A stretch of 64,000 bases of DNA from Streptomyces omiyaensis (lineage in GTDB: Bacteria > Actinomycetota > Actinomycetes > Streptomycetales > Streptomycetaceae): NCBI RefSeq assembly GCF_014650895.1, contig NZ_BMVV01000009.1, positions 242,410 through 306,409 of the forward strand, read 5' to 3'. The translations under genes and the position numbers were made by a program. A model generated the notes under the pieces. That model had not been told where the DNA came from. It did not search any database and was given only the letters and a program-made list of their open reading frames with translations. This document shows, one piece after another, positions 9,931-18,422 of this stretch; the stretch's first letter is position 1; each line of letters starts with the position of its first letter.

Positions 9931-10284
9931 ATGCCCGCCTACCCGCACGAGAACGAGAAGCCGGACGCCGCCGTCCGGCCGGGCGCCGAGGAGAAGCCGC
10001 ACGACGCGCGGAGACCGTACGGCGCCGACGGGCCGGACGGCGCGGAGAGGCCGTACGGCAGGGGCGGACCGCCCCGGATCAGGCCGCTCCCCGAGGGACC
10101 GGTGCTGGTCGAGGGGCCCGCCGAGATCGTCATGCCGGACGGCACCGTGATCCGCTGCGACCGGCCGGTGATGGCGCTCTGCACGTGCCGGCGCAGCCTG
10201 CGGCAGCCGTTCTGCGACACCAGCCACCGCCCGCGCAGACCGCGCCGCCCCGGTGGCCCGCGCAAGGAGGCGCAGCAGCCATGA
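9931..10284 (+). CDS. CDGSH-type iron-sulfur protein
   Basis: A 117-residue protein with a polar, Asp/Arg/Pro-rich N-terminal half and one CDGSH-type cluster-binding motif near its C-terminus, ALCTCRRSLRQPFCDTSH. This provides the 3Cys-1His ligands of a 2Fe-2S cluster. The preceding strand (PAEIVMPDGTVIRCDRPVM) fits the small CDGSH beta fold. Its stop overlaps the next start in ATGA, so it is translated together with the haem-oxygenase-like protein. The pairing suggests that it carries electrons to, or senses redox state for, that enzyme; this is inference. The start is ATG at 9931 with only a weak GGGTGG site. Confidence 0.85.
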   Translation: MPAYPHENEKPDAAVRPGAEEKPHDARRPYGADGPDGAERPYGRGGPPRIRPLPEGPVLVEGPAEIVMPDGTVIRCDRPVMALCTCRRSLRQPFCDTSHRPRRPRRPGGPRKEAQQP

Positions 10285-11339
10285 CGCCCGCGCGGACGGC
10301 CGTCGAGGCCCCGCCCCGGCTGCCCGAGGCCCGCGGCGAGGTGTCCCACGCGCTGCGGGCCCGGCTCCTCGGCGGCGGCTCCGCCCTCCTCCCCGGCGCG
10401 GGTCGGATCGCCCGCGCCGCCCCGTACGGGGAGGACCTCCAGCTGGCCCTCCACCTCTGCTACGAACTCCACTACCGGGGCTTCGCGGGCGTCCCCGACA
10501 CCCTGGAATGGGACCCCGGCGTCCTCGGGATCCGGGCCCTCCTGGAGCACCGCTTCGAGAGCGCGCTGCGCCACGACTGCCGCACGGCGCCCGACGCGGG
10601 CGAGGCGCTGGCCGCCCTGCTCGCGGAACCGCCCGGCGGCACCGGCGTCTCCCGCTTCCTGGTGTCCTCCGGCACGCCGTGGCACCTGCGCGAGTACGCG
10701 GCCCTGCGCTCCGTGCAGCAGCTGCGCGAGGCCGATCCGCACCTCTGGGTCGTCCCCCGGCTGCGCGGCCGCGCCAAGGCCGCCATGGCGGCCGTCGAGT
10801 ACGACGAGTACGGCGGCGGGCGCGAGGAGAGGATGCACTCCCGCCTGTACGCCGACCTCATGACCGATCTGGGGCTCGACCCCTCGTACGGACGGTTCGT
10901 GGACCTGGTCGGCGCGGAGACGCTGGCGGCCTCGAACCTGATGTCGCTGTTCGGACTCCACCGGAGGCTGCGCGGGGCGCTCGTCGGCCACTTCGCCGTC
11001 CTGGAGACCACCTCGCCGCCCGCCGCCTCCCGCATCGCCGTCGCGATGCGCCGGACCGGTGCCGGACCCGCCGCGGAGCGGTACTTCGACGAACACGTCG
11101 AGGCCGACGCGGTCCACGAACAGCTGGTGCGCCGCGACGTCGTGGGCGGGTTCCTGGACGACGAGCCCGCGCACGCACCGGCCGTCGCCTTCGGCATCGC
11201 GGCGACCCTCCTCCTGGACGACCGCTTCGGCGACCACGTCCTGGACGCCTGGAGCCGCGGCGAGAGCGCCCTGCGCGGCCCGCTGCCGGCCCGCCCCGAC
11301 GGCGAGCGGCCGGGGCCCCCGGCACGGGAGGGCCCGTGA
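10281..11339 (+). CDS. Iron-containing redox enzyme, haem-oxygenase-like diiron family
   Basis: A 352-residue alpha-helical protein of the haem-oxygenase-like diiron oxidase/oxygenase group. Metal-ligand candidates are the Glu of LEHRFESAL, the EYDEYGGGREERMH stretch (E-x-x-x-H type spacing) and VEADAVHEQL near the C-terminus. EYAALRSVQQL and NLMSLFGLHRRLRGALVGH are also typical of the family. Known relatives perform N-oxygenation, desaturation or C-C cleavage in natural-product and lipid pathways; the substrate here is unknown. ATG at 10281 lies inside the CDGSH stop (ATGA). The gene has no biosynthetic partners other than the CDGSH gene, so the pair looks self-contained. Confidence 0.75.
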   Translation: MTPARTAVEAPPRLPEARGEVSHALRARLLGGGSALLPGAGRIARAAPYGEDLQLALHLCYELHYRGFAGVPDTLEWDPGVLGIRALLEHRFESALRHDCRTAPDAGEALAALLAEPPGGTGVSRFLVSSGTPWHLREYAALRSVQQLREADPHLWVVPRLRGRAKAAMAAVEYDEYGGGREERMHSRLYADLMTDLGLDPSYGRFVDLVGAETLAASNLMSLFGLHRRLRGALVGHFAVLETTSPPAASRIAVAMRRTGAGPAAERYFDEHVEADAVHEQLVRRDVVGGFLDDEPAHAPAVAFGIAATLLLDDRFGDHVLDAWSRGESALRGPLPARPDGERPGPPAREGP

Positions 11340-11455
11340 GGCCGGGCGGACCGCGCGCGGCCCGCATGTCCGGCCGGGACGGGGGCACACGCGCTGGTAT
11401 CGAATCCCCGTGCCGGTCACCGGCCGGCCGGGCCGCGGACAGCGGAGGTGCCGTC

Positions 11456-11611
11456 ATGGTTCCCCTTCTTCTCGTACTCCTCCTGATCCTGGTGCTGTTC
11501 GGTGCGGGTTTCGCGCTCGACGTGCTCTGGTGGGTGGCCATCGCCGTGCTGGTGCTGTGGCTGCTCGGCTTCTTCATGCGCAGCGGGAACGGCCGCTGGT
11601 ACCGCTGGTGA
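11456..11611 (+). CDS. Small hydrophobic membrane protein (51 aa)
   Basis: A 51-residue protein made almost entirely of two membrane helices: residues 2-22 (rich in Leu/Val/Phe) and LWWVAIAVLVLWLLGFF. A short basic tail ends in GRWYRW. ATG at 11456 follows an AGCGGAGGTG site with good spacing. Such tiny hydrophobic proteins are widespread in Streptomyces and are often stress-induced, but have no proven role. Confidence 0.75.
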   Translation: MVPLLLVLLLILVLFGAGFALDVLWWVAIAVLVLWLLGFFMRSGNGRWYRW

Positions 11612-11761
11612 GCGGGCTCCCCGCCCCTGCGCGCCGCACTTCCCGGCAGGTGCGCGACCGCTGTTAGCCTGCGGGCACGATCGGGGGGAGAGAGACCGGC
11701 AGGCCGCGCGAAGGAACCGGCCGGCAGCGGAGCGGAGCGCGTACTGATCCTGGCCGGCTTC

Positions 11762-12151
11762 GTGAACCGGGTCGGCAACGGCCTCTTCAACACGGCGTCG
11801 GCGCTCTACTTCACCCTGGTCGTGGGCCTTCCGGCGGCGCAGGTCGGCGCCGCCCTCACCGTCGCCGGCCTGATCGGCCTCCTCGCGGGCGCGCCGGGCG
11901 GCCGCCTGGCCGACCGGTGCGGTCCGCGCACGGTCATGATGCTCGCCCTCGCCGTCCAGGCCGTGGCGATGTCCGCCCTCGTCCTCGTCGACGACGGGGC
12001 CGGCCTCACGCTCGTCGCCACCGTCGACCAGCTCGCCGCCGCCCTCGGCGCCACCGGCCCCGCCCTCGAACGCTGGGGCGCCCGCACCCGTCCCCGGTAC
12101 GCGCGGGCCGCCCCGGAAGCTGCCGGGGAACCGGACGCGGCCCGCGCCTGA
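11762..12151 (+). pseudogene. Remnant of an MFS transporter
   Basis: The frame (open from about 11738 without a convincing ATG) encodes the first four helices of a major-facilitator protein. LILAGFVNRVGNGLFNTASALYF and the loop-2 signature GAPGGRLADRCGPRTVMM are intact. Sequence resembling the start of helix 5 (DQLAAALGATGPA) then breaks into unrelated low-complexity residues and a stop at 12151. A complete MFS protein would be about 400 residues. Eight helices are missing, so this is a truncated gene, its 3' part apparently lost next to the convergent transporter operon. Confidence 0.7.
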
Positions 12152-12179
12152 ACACGCCCGTCCGCCGGGCGCGGCCCGT

Positions 12180-12992
12180 TCAGCCGCGTCCGGCGGGCGC
12201 GCCGAGGTAGCGGACGTGGGGACGGCCGTCCGGCGCCGGGTGGGTGACCGCGGCGCGGACCCCGTAGACGTCGGCCACCAGCCGCTCGGTGAGCACCTCC
12301 GCCACCGGTCCTGCGGCCGCGACGCGCCCCTCGCGCAGGACCACCAGGTGGTCGCAGTACAGGGCCGCGAGGTTGAGGTCGTGCAGCGCCATGACGCAGG
12401 TCAGGCGCAGGCCCGAGACCAGGGCCAGGAGATCGAGCTGGTGCCGGACGTCGAGGTGGTTCGTCGGCTCGTCGAGCAGCAGCTCGCGGGGTTCCTGGGC
12501 GAGGGCGCGGGCGAGCTGCACGCGCTGCCGCTCGCCGCCGGAGAGCGTGTGCCAGGTGCGGTGGGCCAGACCGGAGAGACCGGTGCGGGCGAGCGCGGAG
12601 CGCACGGCCTCCTCGTCGGCGGCCGTCGGCGGGGACCAGGCCCGCCGGTACGGCAGCCGCCCGAGACGCACGGCGTCGGCGACCGTGAGGCCGACCTGGG
12701 TGTCGGCGTGCTGCCCGACGACGGCGACCCGCCGGGCCAGTTCGCGCCGGGGGAGGCCGCGCAGGGGATCGCCGTCCAGCGTCACCACCCCGGTCTCCGG
12801 GGCCAGGACCCCCGCCAGCAGGCGCAGCAGCGTGGACTTGCCCGAGCCGTTCGGGCCCAGCAGCCCGGTGAGCGCGCCGGGACGCGGTGCCAGGGTCACG
12901 CCGTCCAGGACGAGCGCCCCGCCGGCGGTCCGCGAGACGCGCTCGGCGCGCAGTCCCGTACGGCCGGGGGCGGGTGAGGGGGCGTCGGTCAT
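12180..12992 (-). CDS. btuD: ABC transporter ATP-binding protein (vitamin B12/siderophore type)
   Basis: A 270-residue ABC ATPase of the FecE/BtuD class. Walker A is GLLGPNGSGKST, the signature is LSGGERQRVQLARAL, Walker B is LLLDEPTNHLD and the H-loop is MALHDLNLA. ATG at 12992 sits in an ATGA overlap with the permease stop. It energises the adjacent permease. The cobalamin riboswitch in front of the operon makes B12 or another corrinoid the best substrate guess, although FecE-type ATPases alone do not reveal substrate. The symbol follows that inference. Confidence 0.85.
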   Translation of the reverse strand: MTDAPSPAPGRTGLRAERVSRTAGGALVLDGVTLAPRPGALTGLLGPNGSGKSTLLRLLAGVLAPETGVVTLDGDPLRGLPRRELARRVAVVGQHADTQVGLTVADAVRLGRLPYRRAWSPPTAADEEAVRSALARTGLSGLAHRTWHTLSGGERQRVQLARALAQEPRELLLDEPTNHLDVRHQLDLLALVSGLRLTCVMALHDLNLAALYCDHLVVLREGRVAAAGPVAEVLTERLVADVYGVRAAVTHPAPDGRPHVRYLGAPAGRG

Positions 12993-14068
12993 CGCGCGCT
13001 CCTGGTGCGGTGGAGGACGAGTACGAACGCGGGGACGCCCACGAGCGAGGTCACCACGCCGACCGGCACCTCCTGGGGGTCGAGGACCGTACGGGCGAGG
13101 GTGTCCGCCCAGACCAGGAAGACCGCCCCGGCCGGTGCGGCCAGCGGCAGCAGCCGGGCGTGCCCCGGTCCGGCGAGGGCGCGGAGCGCGTGCGGCAGGA
13201 CCAGGCCGACGAAGCCGATCGCGCCCGCGGCGGCCACCAGGACGGCGGTCAGCAGCGCCGTGACCGTCAGGAGGGCCAGCCGGGTCCGGGCCACCGGCAC
13301 GCCGAGCGTCGCCGCCGTCTCCTCGCCGAACGCGAAGGCGTCGAGCGTGCGGGCGTGTCCGCCGCAGACCAGCAGCGCCGCGACGAGCACCGCCCCGCAC
13401 ACGCCGACGTCGGTCCAGTCGGCGCCGGTCAGCGAGCCGAGCAGCCAGAACAGCACGCCCCGGGTGGTCTCGGCGTCGGCGGCGGTCATCACCACGAACG
13501 ACGTCAGCGCGGAGAAGAGCTGCATCGCCGCCACCCCGGCCAGGACGACGCGGTCCGTCGTCCCGCCCAGCGTGTGGCTGAGGAGCAGGACCAGCGCGAA
13601 GGAGGCGAGCGCCCCCAGGAAGGCGCCCCCGGCGACGGAGACCGCGCCCCCGCCCACGCCGAGCACGACGACCGCCACCGCCCCGGTCGACGCGCCGGAC
13701 GACACGCCGAGGACGAACGGGTCGGCGAGCGGATTGCGCAGCAGGGACTGCATCACCACTCCGCAGACCGCGAGTCCGGCCCCGCACACGGCCGCGAGGA
13801 GCGTGCGCGGCAGCCGCAGTTCCCAGACGATGCCGTCCCGGATCGGGCTCAGGCCGGACGGACCGCCCCCGAGCCGGGACACGACCACCGACCAGGTGTC
13901 CGCGACGCGGATGTCGGCCGGGCCGAGGGTCACCGCGAGGGCGACGGAGACGCCCAGGAGCAGCACCCCGGCCACCCCGGCGACCAGCGGACGGCTCCGG
14001 GGGGAACGGACGCTCCCGTCCTTCTCCCGTCCGGACCGGCCGGCCGTCGCCGGGCCGGGGCCCGTCAC
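12989..14068 (-). CDS. btuC: ABC transporter permease, FecCD/BtuC family
   Basis: A 359-residue permease with about nine to ten membrane helices. The family signatures are LPRTLLAAVCGAGLAVCGVVMQ, NPLADPFVLGVSSGAS and the C-terminal GAIGFVGLVLPHALRALAGP. Start GTG at 14068 is in a GTGA overlap with the binding-protein stop, so the frame before it belongs to an antisense-like extension and is not used. It forms the membrane channel of the riboswitch-controlled importer. Confidence 0.87.
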   Translation of the reverse strand: MTGPGPATAGRSGREKDGSVRSPRSRPLVAGVAGVLLLGVSVALAVTLGPADIRVADTWSVVVSRLGGGPSGLSPIRDGIVWELRLPRTLLAAVCGAGLAVCGVVMQSLLRNPLADPFVLGVSSGASTGAVAVVVLGVGGGAVSVAGGAFLGALASFALVLLLSHTLGGTTDRVVLAGVAAMQLFSALTSFVVMTAADAETTRGVLFWLLGSLTGADWTDVGVCGAVLVAALLVCGGHARTLDAFAFGEETAATLGVPVARTRLALLTVTALLTAVLVAAAGAIGFVGLVLPHALRALAGPGHARLLPLAAPAGAVFLVWADTLARTVLDPQEVPVGVVTSLVGVPAFVLVLHRTRSAR

Positions 14069-15114
14069 TTCGCGAACCCGTACGTCCGCAGCGCGGCGGC
14101 CACCTTCTCGATGCCCTCGACGGTGCGGATCGTCGGGTTCATCGCCTGTCCGCTGAGGACCACGTACCGCTTCTTCCGCACGGCCGTCATGTTCCGGGTC
14201 ACCGGGTGCGACTCCAGGAACCCGACCTTCGTCGCGGCGCTCTCGGCCGACTGCGCCCTGCGGGTCAGGTCGGCGATCACCAGCACGTCGGGGTCGCGGT
14301 CGACGACGGTCTCCCAGTTGATCTGCGGCCACTCCTCCCGGGTGTCGGCGAAGACGTTACGCACCCCGAGCGCGCCGCTGACGATCCCGGGCGCGCCGCA
14401 GCATCCGGCCATGTACGGCCCCTGCGCGTCGGAGAACCAGTAGAGGACGGACGCCTCGCCGAAGCCGGCGCCGGCCGCGGCCGCGTCCACCCGGGCGCGG
14501 AGCTCGCCGACGAGCTTCTCGCCGCGTTCCGGGACGCCGAAGATCCGGGCCAGGTCGCGGACTTCGCCGTACACGGCGTCCATGGTGAGGGGCGCGGTCC
14601 GCACCCCGTCGCCGTCGCCGCCGTTGTCCTTGCCGACGCAGTCGGCGGGGGAGACGTAGGTGGGCACGCCCAGCTTCGTGAACCGTTCCCGGGGCGCCAC
14701 GCCGCCCTCGCCCAGCGTGTGAAGGAAGGAGGCGCTGACGAAGTCGGGCTCGGCGTCGAGGACCTTCTCGAAGGACGGGTAGCGGTCGGCCAGCCGCGGC
14801 ACCGCTGCGTTCGCCTTCTCCAGACCCTTGAGGACGGGGTCCGTCCAGGTGGCGGTGCCCGCCATGCGGTCGGCGAGGCCGAGCGAGAGCAGGATCTCCG
14901 CCGACCCCTGGTCGAGCGCGACGGCGCGGCGCGGCGGGCGGTCGACCTCGACCCGCTGCCCGCAGTTGTCGACGGCGACGGCGACGGGGGCCGGAGCGGG
15001 GCCCGCCCCCTCCTCCCCGGCCGGGGCCGCCGGACCTCCGGCGCCGCAGCCGGCCACGAGTACGGCGCCGGCCACGAGCAGCGCGGCGGGACGGACGGAA
15101 GGGGGGAGGGGCAC
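14065..15114 (-). CDS. btuF: Substrate-binding lipoprotein of the cobalamin-type ABC transporter
   Basis: A roughly 349-residue periplasmic-binding-protein-like lipoprotein. An N-terminal hydrophobic stretch ends in the lipobox LVAGC, followed by a flexible Gly/Ala/Pro linker. The fold (VDNCGQRVEVDRPPRRAVALDQGSAEILLSLGL, then DAEPDFVSAS) is that of class III binding proteins with a rigid helix between two lobes. GTG at 15114 has an AGAGGA site 8 nt upstream and gives a normal signal peptide. A GTG at 15135 in the same frame is an alternative start. The gene lies directly after the cobalamin riboswitch and is coupled to the permease, so it probably captures B12 or a corrinoid outside the membrane. 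Confidence 0.82.
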   Translation of the reverse strand: MPLPPSVRPAALLVAGAVLVAGCGAGGPAAPAGEEGAGPAPAPVAVAVDNCGQRVEVDRPPRRAVALDQGSAEILLSLGLADRMAGTATWTDPVLKGLEKANAAVPRLADRYPSFEKVLDAEPDFVSASFLHTLGEGGVAPRERFTKLGVPTYVSPADCVGKDNGGDGDGVRTAPLTMDAVYGEVRDLARIFGVPERGEKLVGELRARVDAAAAGAGFGEASVLYWFSDAQGPYMAGCCGAPGIVSGALGVRNVFADTREEWPQINWETVVDRDPDVLVIADLTRRAQSAESAATKVGFLESHPVTRNMTAVRKKRYVVLSGQAMNPTIRTVEGIEKVAAALRTYGFAK

Positions 15115-15194
15115 GTGAGGAGTCCTCTGCGTCACGGCTCATGCGCGGAGCCTGTCGTACGGTGCTCCCCGGACGGCGGTCCGCGCCCCCGGGG

Positions 15195-15365
15195 CCGCCA
15201 GCAGGTCTTCGGACTCGGGGTCGTCCGGACGGAACGCCTTCCCGGACCCTCCTGGTCCAGTGGCCGATGTCCCGCCCGTCACCCTCACCGCTGCGCGTCA
15301 GCTCCGGATTCCCACCGGATTCCCCGACCCGTGCACGTACCGCGCCTGCGATACGTACAGAGGTG
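15195..15365 (-). promoter_or_regulatory. Cobalamin (AdoCbl) riboswitch
   Basis: Read on the minus strand this leader has the conserved B12-riboswitch blocks in order. First is GGGAATCCGGTGGGAATCCG (near 15302-15324). Then comes the B12 box GCTGACGCGCAGCGGT. GCCACTGG follows, then GGGAAGGCG, and finally GAGTCCGAAGACCTGC (near 15201-15216) closing the core. It ends about 80 nt before the binding-protein start. Known behaviour of this class: adenosylcobalamin binding represses downstream expression. Exact 5' and 3' limits need a covariance-model alignment. Confidence 0.93.
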
Positions 15366-15460
15366 CGACTGGCCCGGGCAAGCTATCACAAGAGGATCTT
15401 GCCCCCGCCGTGCTCTCCCGGCGTCCCGGCCCGCGTCCGGCGGGTCCGGGCGCCCGGGGC

Positions 15461-16123
15461 TCAGCCCCGGCGGCGGACGGCCGCCAGGGCGTCCTTCACC
15501 TGCCGGGCGACGCGCGCCGCGTCCTCGGGGTTGTGCACGACGTCCGTCTCGTTCATGTCGACGACGAGGACCTCGCTGACCGAGTAGTGCTTGTGCACCC
15601 AGTCGTCGTACCCCGACCAGAGCGTCCGGTAGTACTCGACGAGGCCCTCGTCCTGCTCGAAGTCGCGCCCCCGCAGGCCGATGCGGTGCAGCACCGTCTC
15701 GAAGTCCGCCTTGAGGTAGACCATGAGGTCGGGCGCCTTGCGGTAGGGCAGGCCCTCGATCTCGCGCATCATCTCGTCGAGCAGCCCCTCGTACACCCGC
15801 ATCTCGAGGGAGGTGATCCGGCCGAGGTCGTGGTTGACCTTGGCGAAGTACCAGTCCTCGTAGATGGACCGGTCGAGGACGCTGTCGTCCCCCTTGTACG
15901 CCTCCTTGATCGAGGCGAACCGGGTCTGCAGGAAGTACAGCTGGAGGAGGAAGGGGTAGCGCTTGGCCTGGATCTCCTCGGGGCTCGCCGAGTAGAAGAG
16001 CGGCAGGATCGGGTTGTCGTCCACGCTCTCGTAGAAGACGTCGCTGCCCAGCTCCTTCGCCAGCAGCTCGGCCACGCTCGTCTTGCCGATCCCGATCATG
16101 CCTCCGACGCAGATCACCGGCAT
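15461..16123 (-). CDS. Deoxynucleoside kinase
   Basis: A 220-residue deoxyadenosine/deoxyguanosine-type kinase that phosphorylates salvaged deoxynucleosides. P-loop GGMIGIGKTS is at residues 7-16 and the substrate/lid motif is DDSVLDRSIYEDWYF (with DRS). RRG-like lid residues are replaced by GLRGRDFEQ. The KAPDLMVYLKAD strand is also typical. ATG at 16123 has a GGGAGAAGTGAGGT site. A 7-bp inverted repeat (CCGGGGC-TCA-GCCCCGG) spans the stop codon and may help termination before the cobalamin riboswitch. A possible promoter element is the AT-rich TTTAAAATTC near 16281-16290, in an otherwise featureless 208-bp gap. Confidence 0.88.
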   Translation of the reverse strand: MPVICVGGMIGIGKTSVAELLAKELGSDVFYESVDDNPILPLFYSASPEEIQAKRYPFLLQLYFLQTRFASIKEAYKGDDSVLDRSIYEDWYFAKVNHDLGRITSLEMRVYEGLLDEMMREIEGLPYRKAPDLMVYLKADFETVLHRIGLRGRDFEQDEGLVEYYRTLWSGYDDWVHKHYSVSEVLVVDMNETDVVHNPEDAARVARQVKDALAAVRRRG

Positions 16124-16331
16124 ACCTCACTTCTCCCTGGGGTCTTCTGTCCGTGGACGGGGGCTGGGCTTCCCGCACCACGGGGACGCACGCCGGTGGT
16201 CACGCGATTCCCCGGATTCTCGTGATCCACGTCATGATGCCCGCCGCCGTCGGCGGCGCTCCGCGGCCCGCGGCCGCCCTGAATTTTAAAGGACGATCCG
16301 CCCGGTCCCGTCCCCCGCTCCGGCTCCGCGC

Positions 16332-16937
16332 TCAGGGGGCGGCGGAGGCCGGGGGAGCGGGGGCGAAGGAGCCCAGCACGTGCGCGACGTGGGCGCGCAG
16401 GCGCGCGGGGGGATAGGGGCCGAGGTGGAGCAGGAGCCGGTAGTACAGCGGTCCGTAGAGCAGGTCGACGACCATCTCCACGTCCGCGTCCGGGGCGAGC
16501 TGCCCGTGGTCGCGGGCGAGGCGCAGGCGGTCGCGGGCGGCGGCGACGCGCGGGTCGAGGAGCTGGGCGCGCAGCTCGCGGGCGAGGGCCGGGTCGTGCT
16601 GCGTCTCGGCGATGATGCCGGCGTACACGGAGGCGCGGGGACCCGACAGGATGTTGGCGAGGACGGCGGTCATCTGCGTGCGCAGGTCGGCGACGACGTC
16701 GCCGGTGTCCGGGAACCGGGTGGCGGTCCCGGCCAGTTCGACGAAGGCCTCCAGGACGACCGCGCCCTTGGTCGGCCACCACCGGTAGATCGTCTTCTTG
16801 CTCACGCCCGCGCGCGCGGCGATGGCTTCGACGGTGACGTTCCCGTACCCGTGTTCCACGCACAGCTCCATGGCGGCGTCCAGGATCGCCCGGTGGCTCT
16901 TCTCGCTGCGCCGCTGGGGGTTGGGTGTCGGGTTCAT
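16332..16937 (-). CDS. TetR-family repressor
   Basis: A 201-residue TetR protein. The DNA-binding part is AILDAAMELCVEHGYGNVTVEAIAARAGVSKKTIYRWWPTKG, and the C-terminal ligand domain resembles the TetR_C_11 type. ATG at 16937 is preceded at 6 nt by TAAGGT (16944-16949), a good -10 hexamer, with no ribosome binding site, so the message is probably leaderless. It is divergent from a Gfo/Idh/MocA oxidoreductase; two copies of an inverted operator lie between them, so autoregulation and control of the oxidoreductase are likely. Confidence 0.87.
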   Translation of the reverse strand: MNPTPNPQRRSEKSHRAILDAAMELCVEHGYGNVTVEAIAARAGVSKKTIYRWWPTKGAVVLEAFVELAGTATRFPDTGDVVADLRTQMTAVLANILSGPRASVYAGIIAETQHDPALARELRAQLLDPRVAAARDRLRLARDHGQLAPDADVEMVVDLLYGPLYYRLLLHLGPYPPARLRAHVAHVLGSFAPAPPASAAP

Positions 16938-17022
16938 GGCGCGACCTTACAGGAAACGGCACGTGTCGTGTTGACAGTGCGAGGCCACCGCCCGCAGAAT
17001 TCGTGACACGACACGTGCCGTG
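16938..17022. promoter_or_regulatory. Twin operator and + strand promoter between TetR and oxidoreductase
   Basis: ACGGCACGTGTCGT (16956-16969) and its exact reverse complement (17008-17021) form two imperfect-palindromic sites centred on CACGTG. Together they make a 16-bp inverted repeat (16956-16971 with 17006-17021). Between them lies a textbook promoter for the oxidoreductase: TTGACA (16971-16976), 18 nt, CAGAAT (16995-17000). Site 2 would cover the transcription start and site 1 abuts the -35 and lies over the TetR promoter. The placement fits repression in both directions. Confidence 0.75.
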
Positions 17023-17108
17023 TCTTTCCGGCCGTGCCGGGGTCCATCGCCCGACGCACGCCAGGGGGAGGGGCGTCGAGCGGCGGACGAGGAGAGGGAA
17101 GAAGACCC

Positions 17109-18197
17109 ATGGGAGACACCGTCAAGGTCGGCGTCGTCGGAGCGCACGCCACGCGTGGCTGGGCGCGCGCGGTGCACCTGCCCGCGCTCTCCGCGCTGCC
17201 CGACTACGAGATCACCGCCGTCGCCGGCACCGGCGAGGCCTCGGCCCGGGCCGCGGCACAGGTGTGGGGCGCGGCGCACGCGTTCGACGACCCGCACGCG
17301 CTGATGGCCCACCCGGACGTCGACCTCGTCGTCATAGCCGTCCAGCTGACCGGCCGCGACGGCCTCGTCGACGCGGCCGTCGCGGCCGGCAAGCACGTCT
17401 ACTGCGAGTGGCCGCTCGCCCTGGGCGCCGCGCCCGCGGAGGTCTTCCGGGCGCGCGCGGAAGCGGCCGGGGTGCGCCACGCCGTCGGCCTCCAGAGCCG
17501 CCACCACCCGGCGGTCCGGCAGCTGCGGCGCCTGGTGGCGGACGGACGGGTCGGCGAGGTGCTGTCCGCCACGCTCACCTACTCCCTCTCCGCCCCCGAG
17601 GTCTGGTCGCGGCGGTACGCGGCCCTGTTCGACGCCACCAAGGGCGTCAACCACCTCGCCGTCGTCGCCGGCCACTCCCTCGACATGTTCCGCTCCGCCG
17701 TGGGCGACTTCACCGAACTGTCGGCGACGCTGGCCACCCGCATCACCGCCGTCACCGTCGAGGAGACCGGCGAACGGATCGAGGTGACCTCGCCCGACCA
17801 GATCGTGGTCGGCGGCCTCCTGGAGTCCGGCGCGGCCGCGTCGGCGCACTTCATGACCGGAGGCCCGGCGGGCGACGGCTTCCGCATCGAGGTGCACGGC
17901 CGGGCCGGCCGCCTGGTCCTGTCCGCCTCGGACGACTCCCTGGTGGGACCCGAGTTCACCCTGTACGGCTCCGACGGCACGGGCGTCCCGGTCCGGCTGC
18001 CGGTCCCCGACCGCCGTGTCCTCCCGGACGCGCCGCCCGCCGTCGCCAACGTCGCCGAGGTGTACGCGGACCTGGCCCGCGCCATCCGCACCGGCGGCCG
18101 GCTCACCCCGGACTTCGCCACCGCCACCGCCACCCACCGCCTCCTCGACGCCGTCCGGGAGGCCGCGACCACCGGCACGCGCCAGCGCCTGAAGTGA
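17109..18197 (+). CDS. Gfo/Idh/MocA-family oxidoreductase
   Basis: A 362-residue NAD(P)-dependent sugar-type dehydrogenase. The N-terminal Rossmann strand is VKVGVVGAHATRGWARAVHLPAL. VDLVVIAVQ and GKHVYCEWPLAL (the E-K/W-P region) follow, then the C-terminal alpha/beta domain with FDATKGVNHLAVVAGHSLDMF. ATG at 17109 follows GAGGAGAGGG; an in-frame start at 17034 would lie downstream of no better site. The WPLAL where many members have EKP suggests a Gal80-like or atypical member, so catalytic activity is uncertain. Controlled by the divergent TetR, by context. Confidence 0.83.
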   Translation: MGDTVKVGVVGAHATRGWARAVHLPALSALPDYEITAVAGTGEASARAAAQVWGAAHAFDDPHALMAHPDVDLVVIAVQLTGRDGLVDAAVAAGKHVYCEWPLALGAAPAEVFRARAEAAGVRHAVGLQSRHHPAVRQLRRLVADGRVGEVLSATLTYSLSAPEVWSRRYAALFDATKGVNHLAVVAGHSLDMFRSAVGDFTELSATLATRITAVTVEETGERIEVTSPDQIVVGGLLESGAAASAHFMTGGPAGDGFRIEVHGRAGRLVLSASDDSLVGPEFTLYGSDGTGVPVRLPVPDRRVLPDAPPAVANVAEVYADLARAIRTGGRLTPDFATATATHRLLDAVREAATTGTRQRLK

Positions 18198-18422
18198 CGG
18201 GCGGACGCCGTCCGCGGCGCCCCGTCCCCGCCCTCGGCGAGCGGGATCCGGAGGCCCGCGGCGATCCGCGGGACGCTCGTCCCCCGAAGGGGGTTCAGCA
18301 TCCGCCGGTCCTCGTGTTCGATGGGGTCCCCCGCGTGCTCACCGCCGCGCGCCCGCGCGCCGGGCCCGCCGGGAGAACGGCTCGATCGTGTGGGAACGGG
18401 ACAGCGGAGCGAGGAGGTCGTC

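Noticed and set aside
7365..9932. Very long open frame (855 codons) on the minus strand
   Set aside because: It is the antisense of the YbdK and STAS genes and contains no domain; open only because of high GC.
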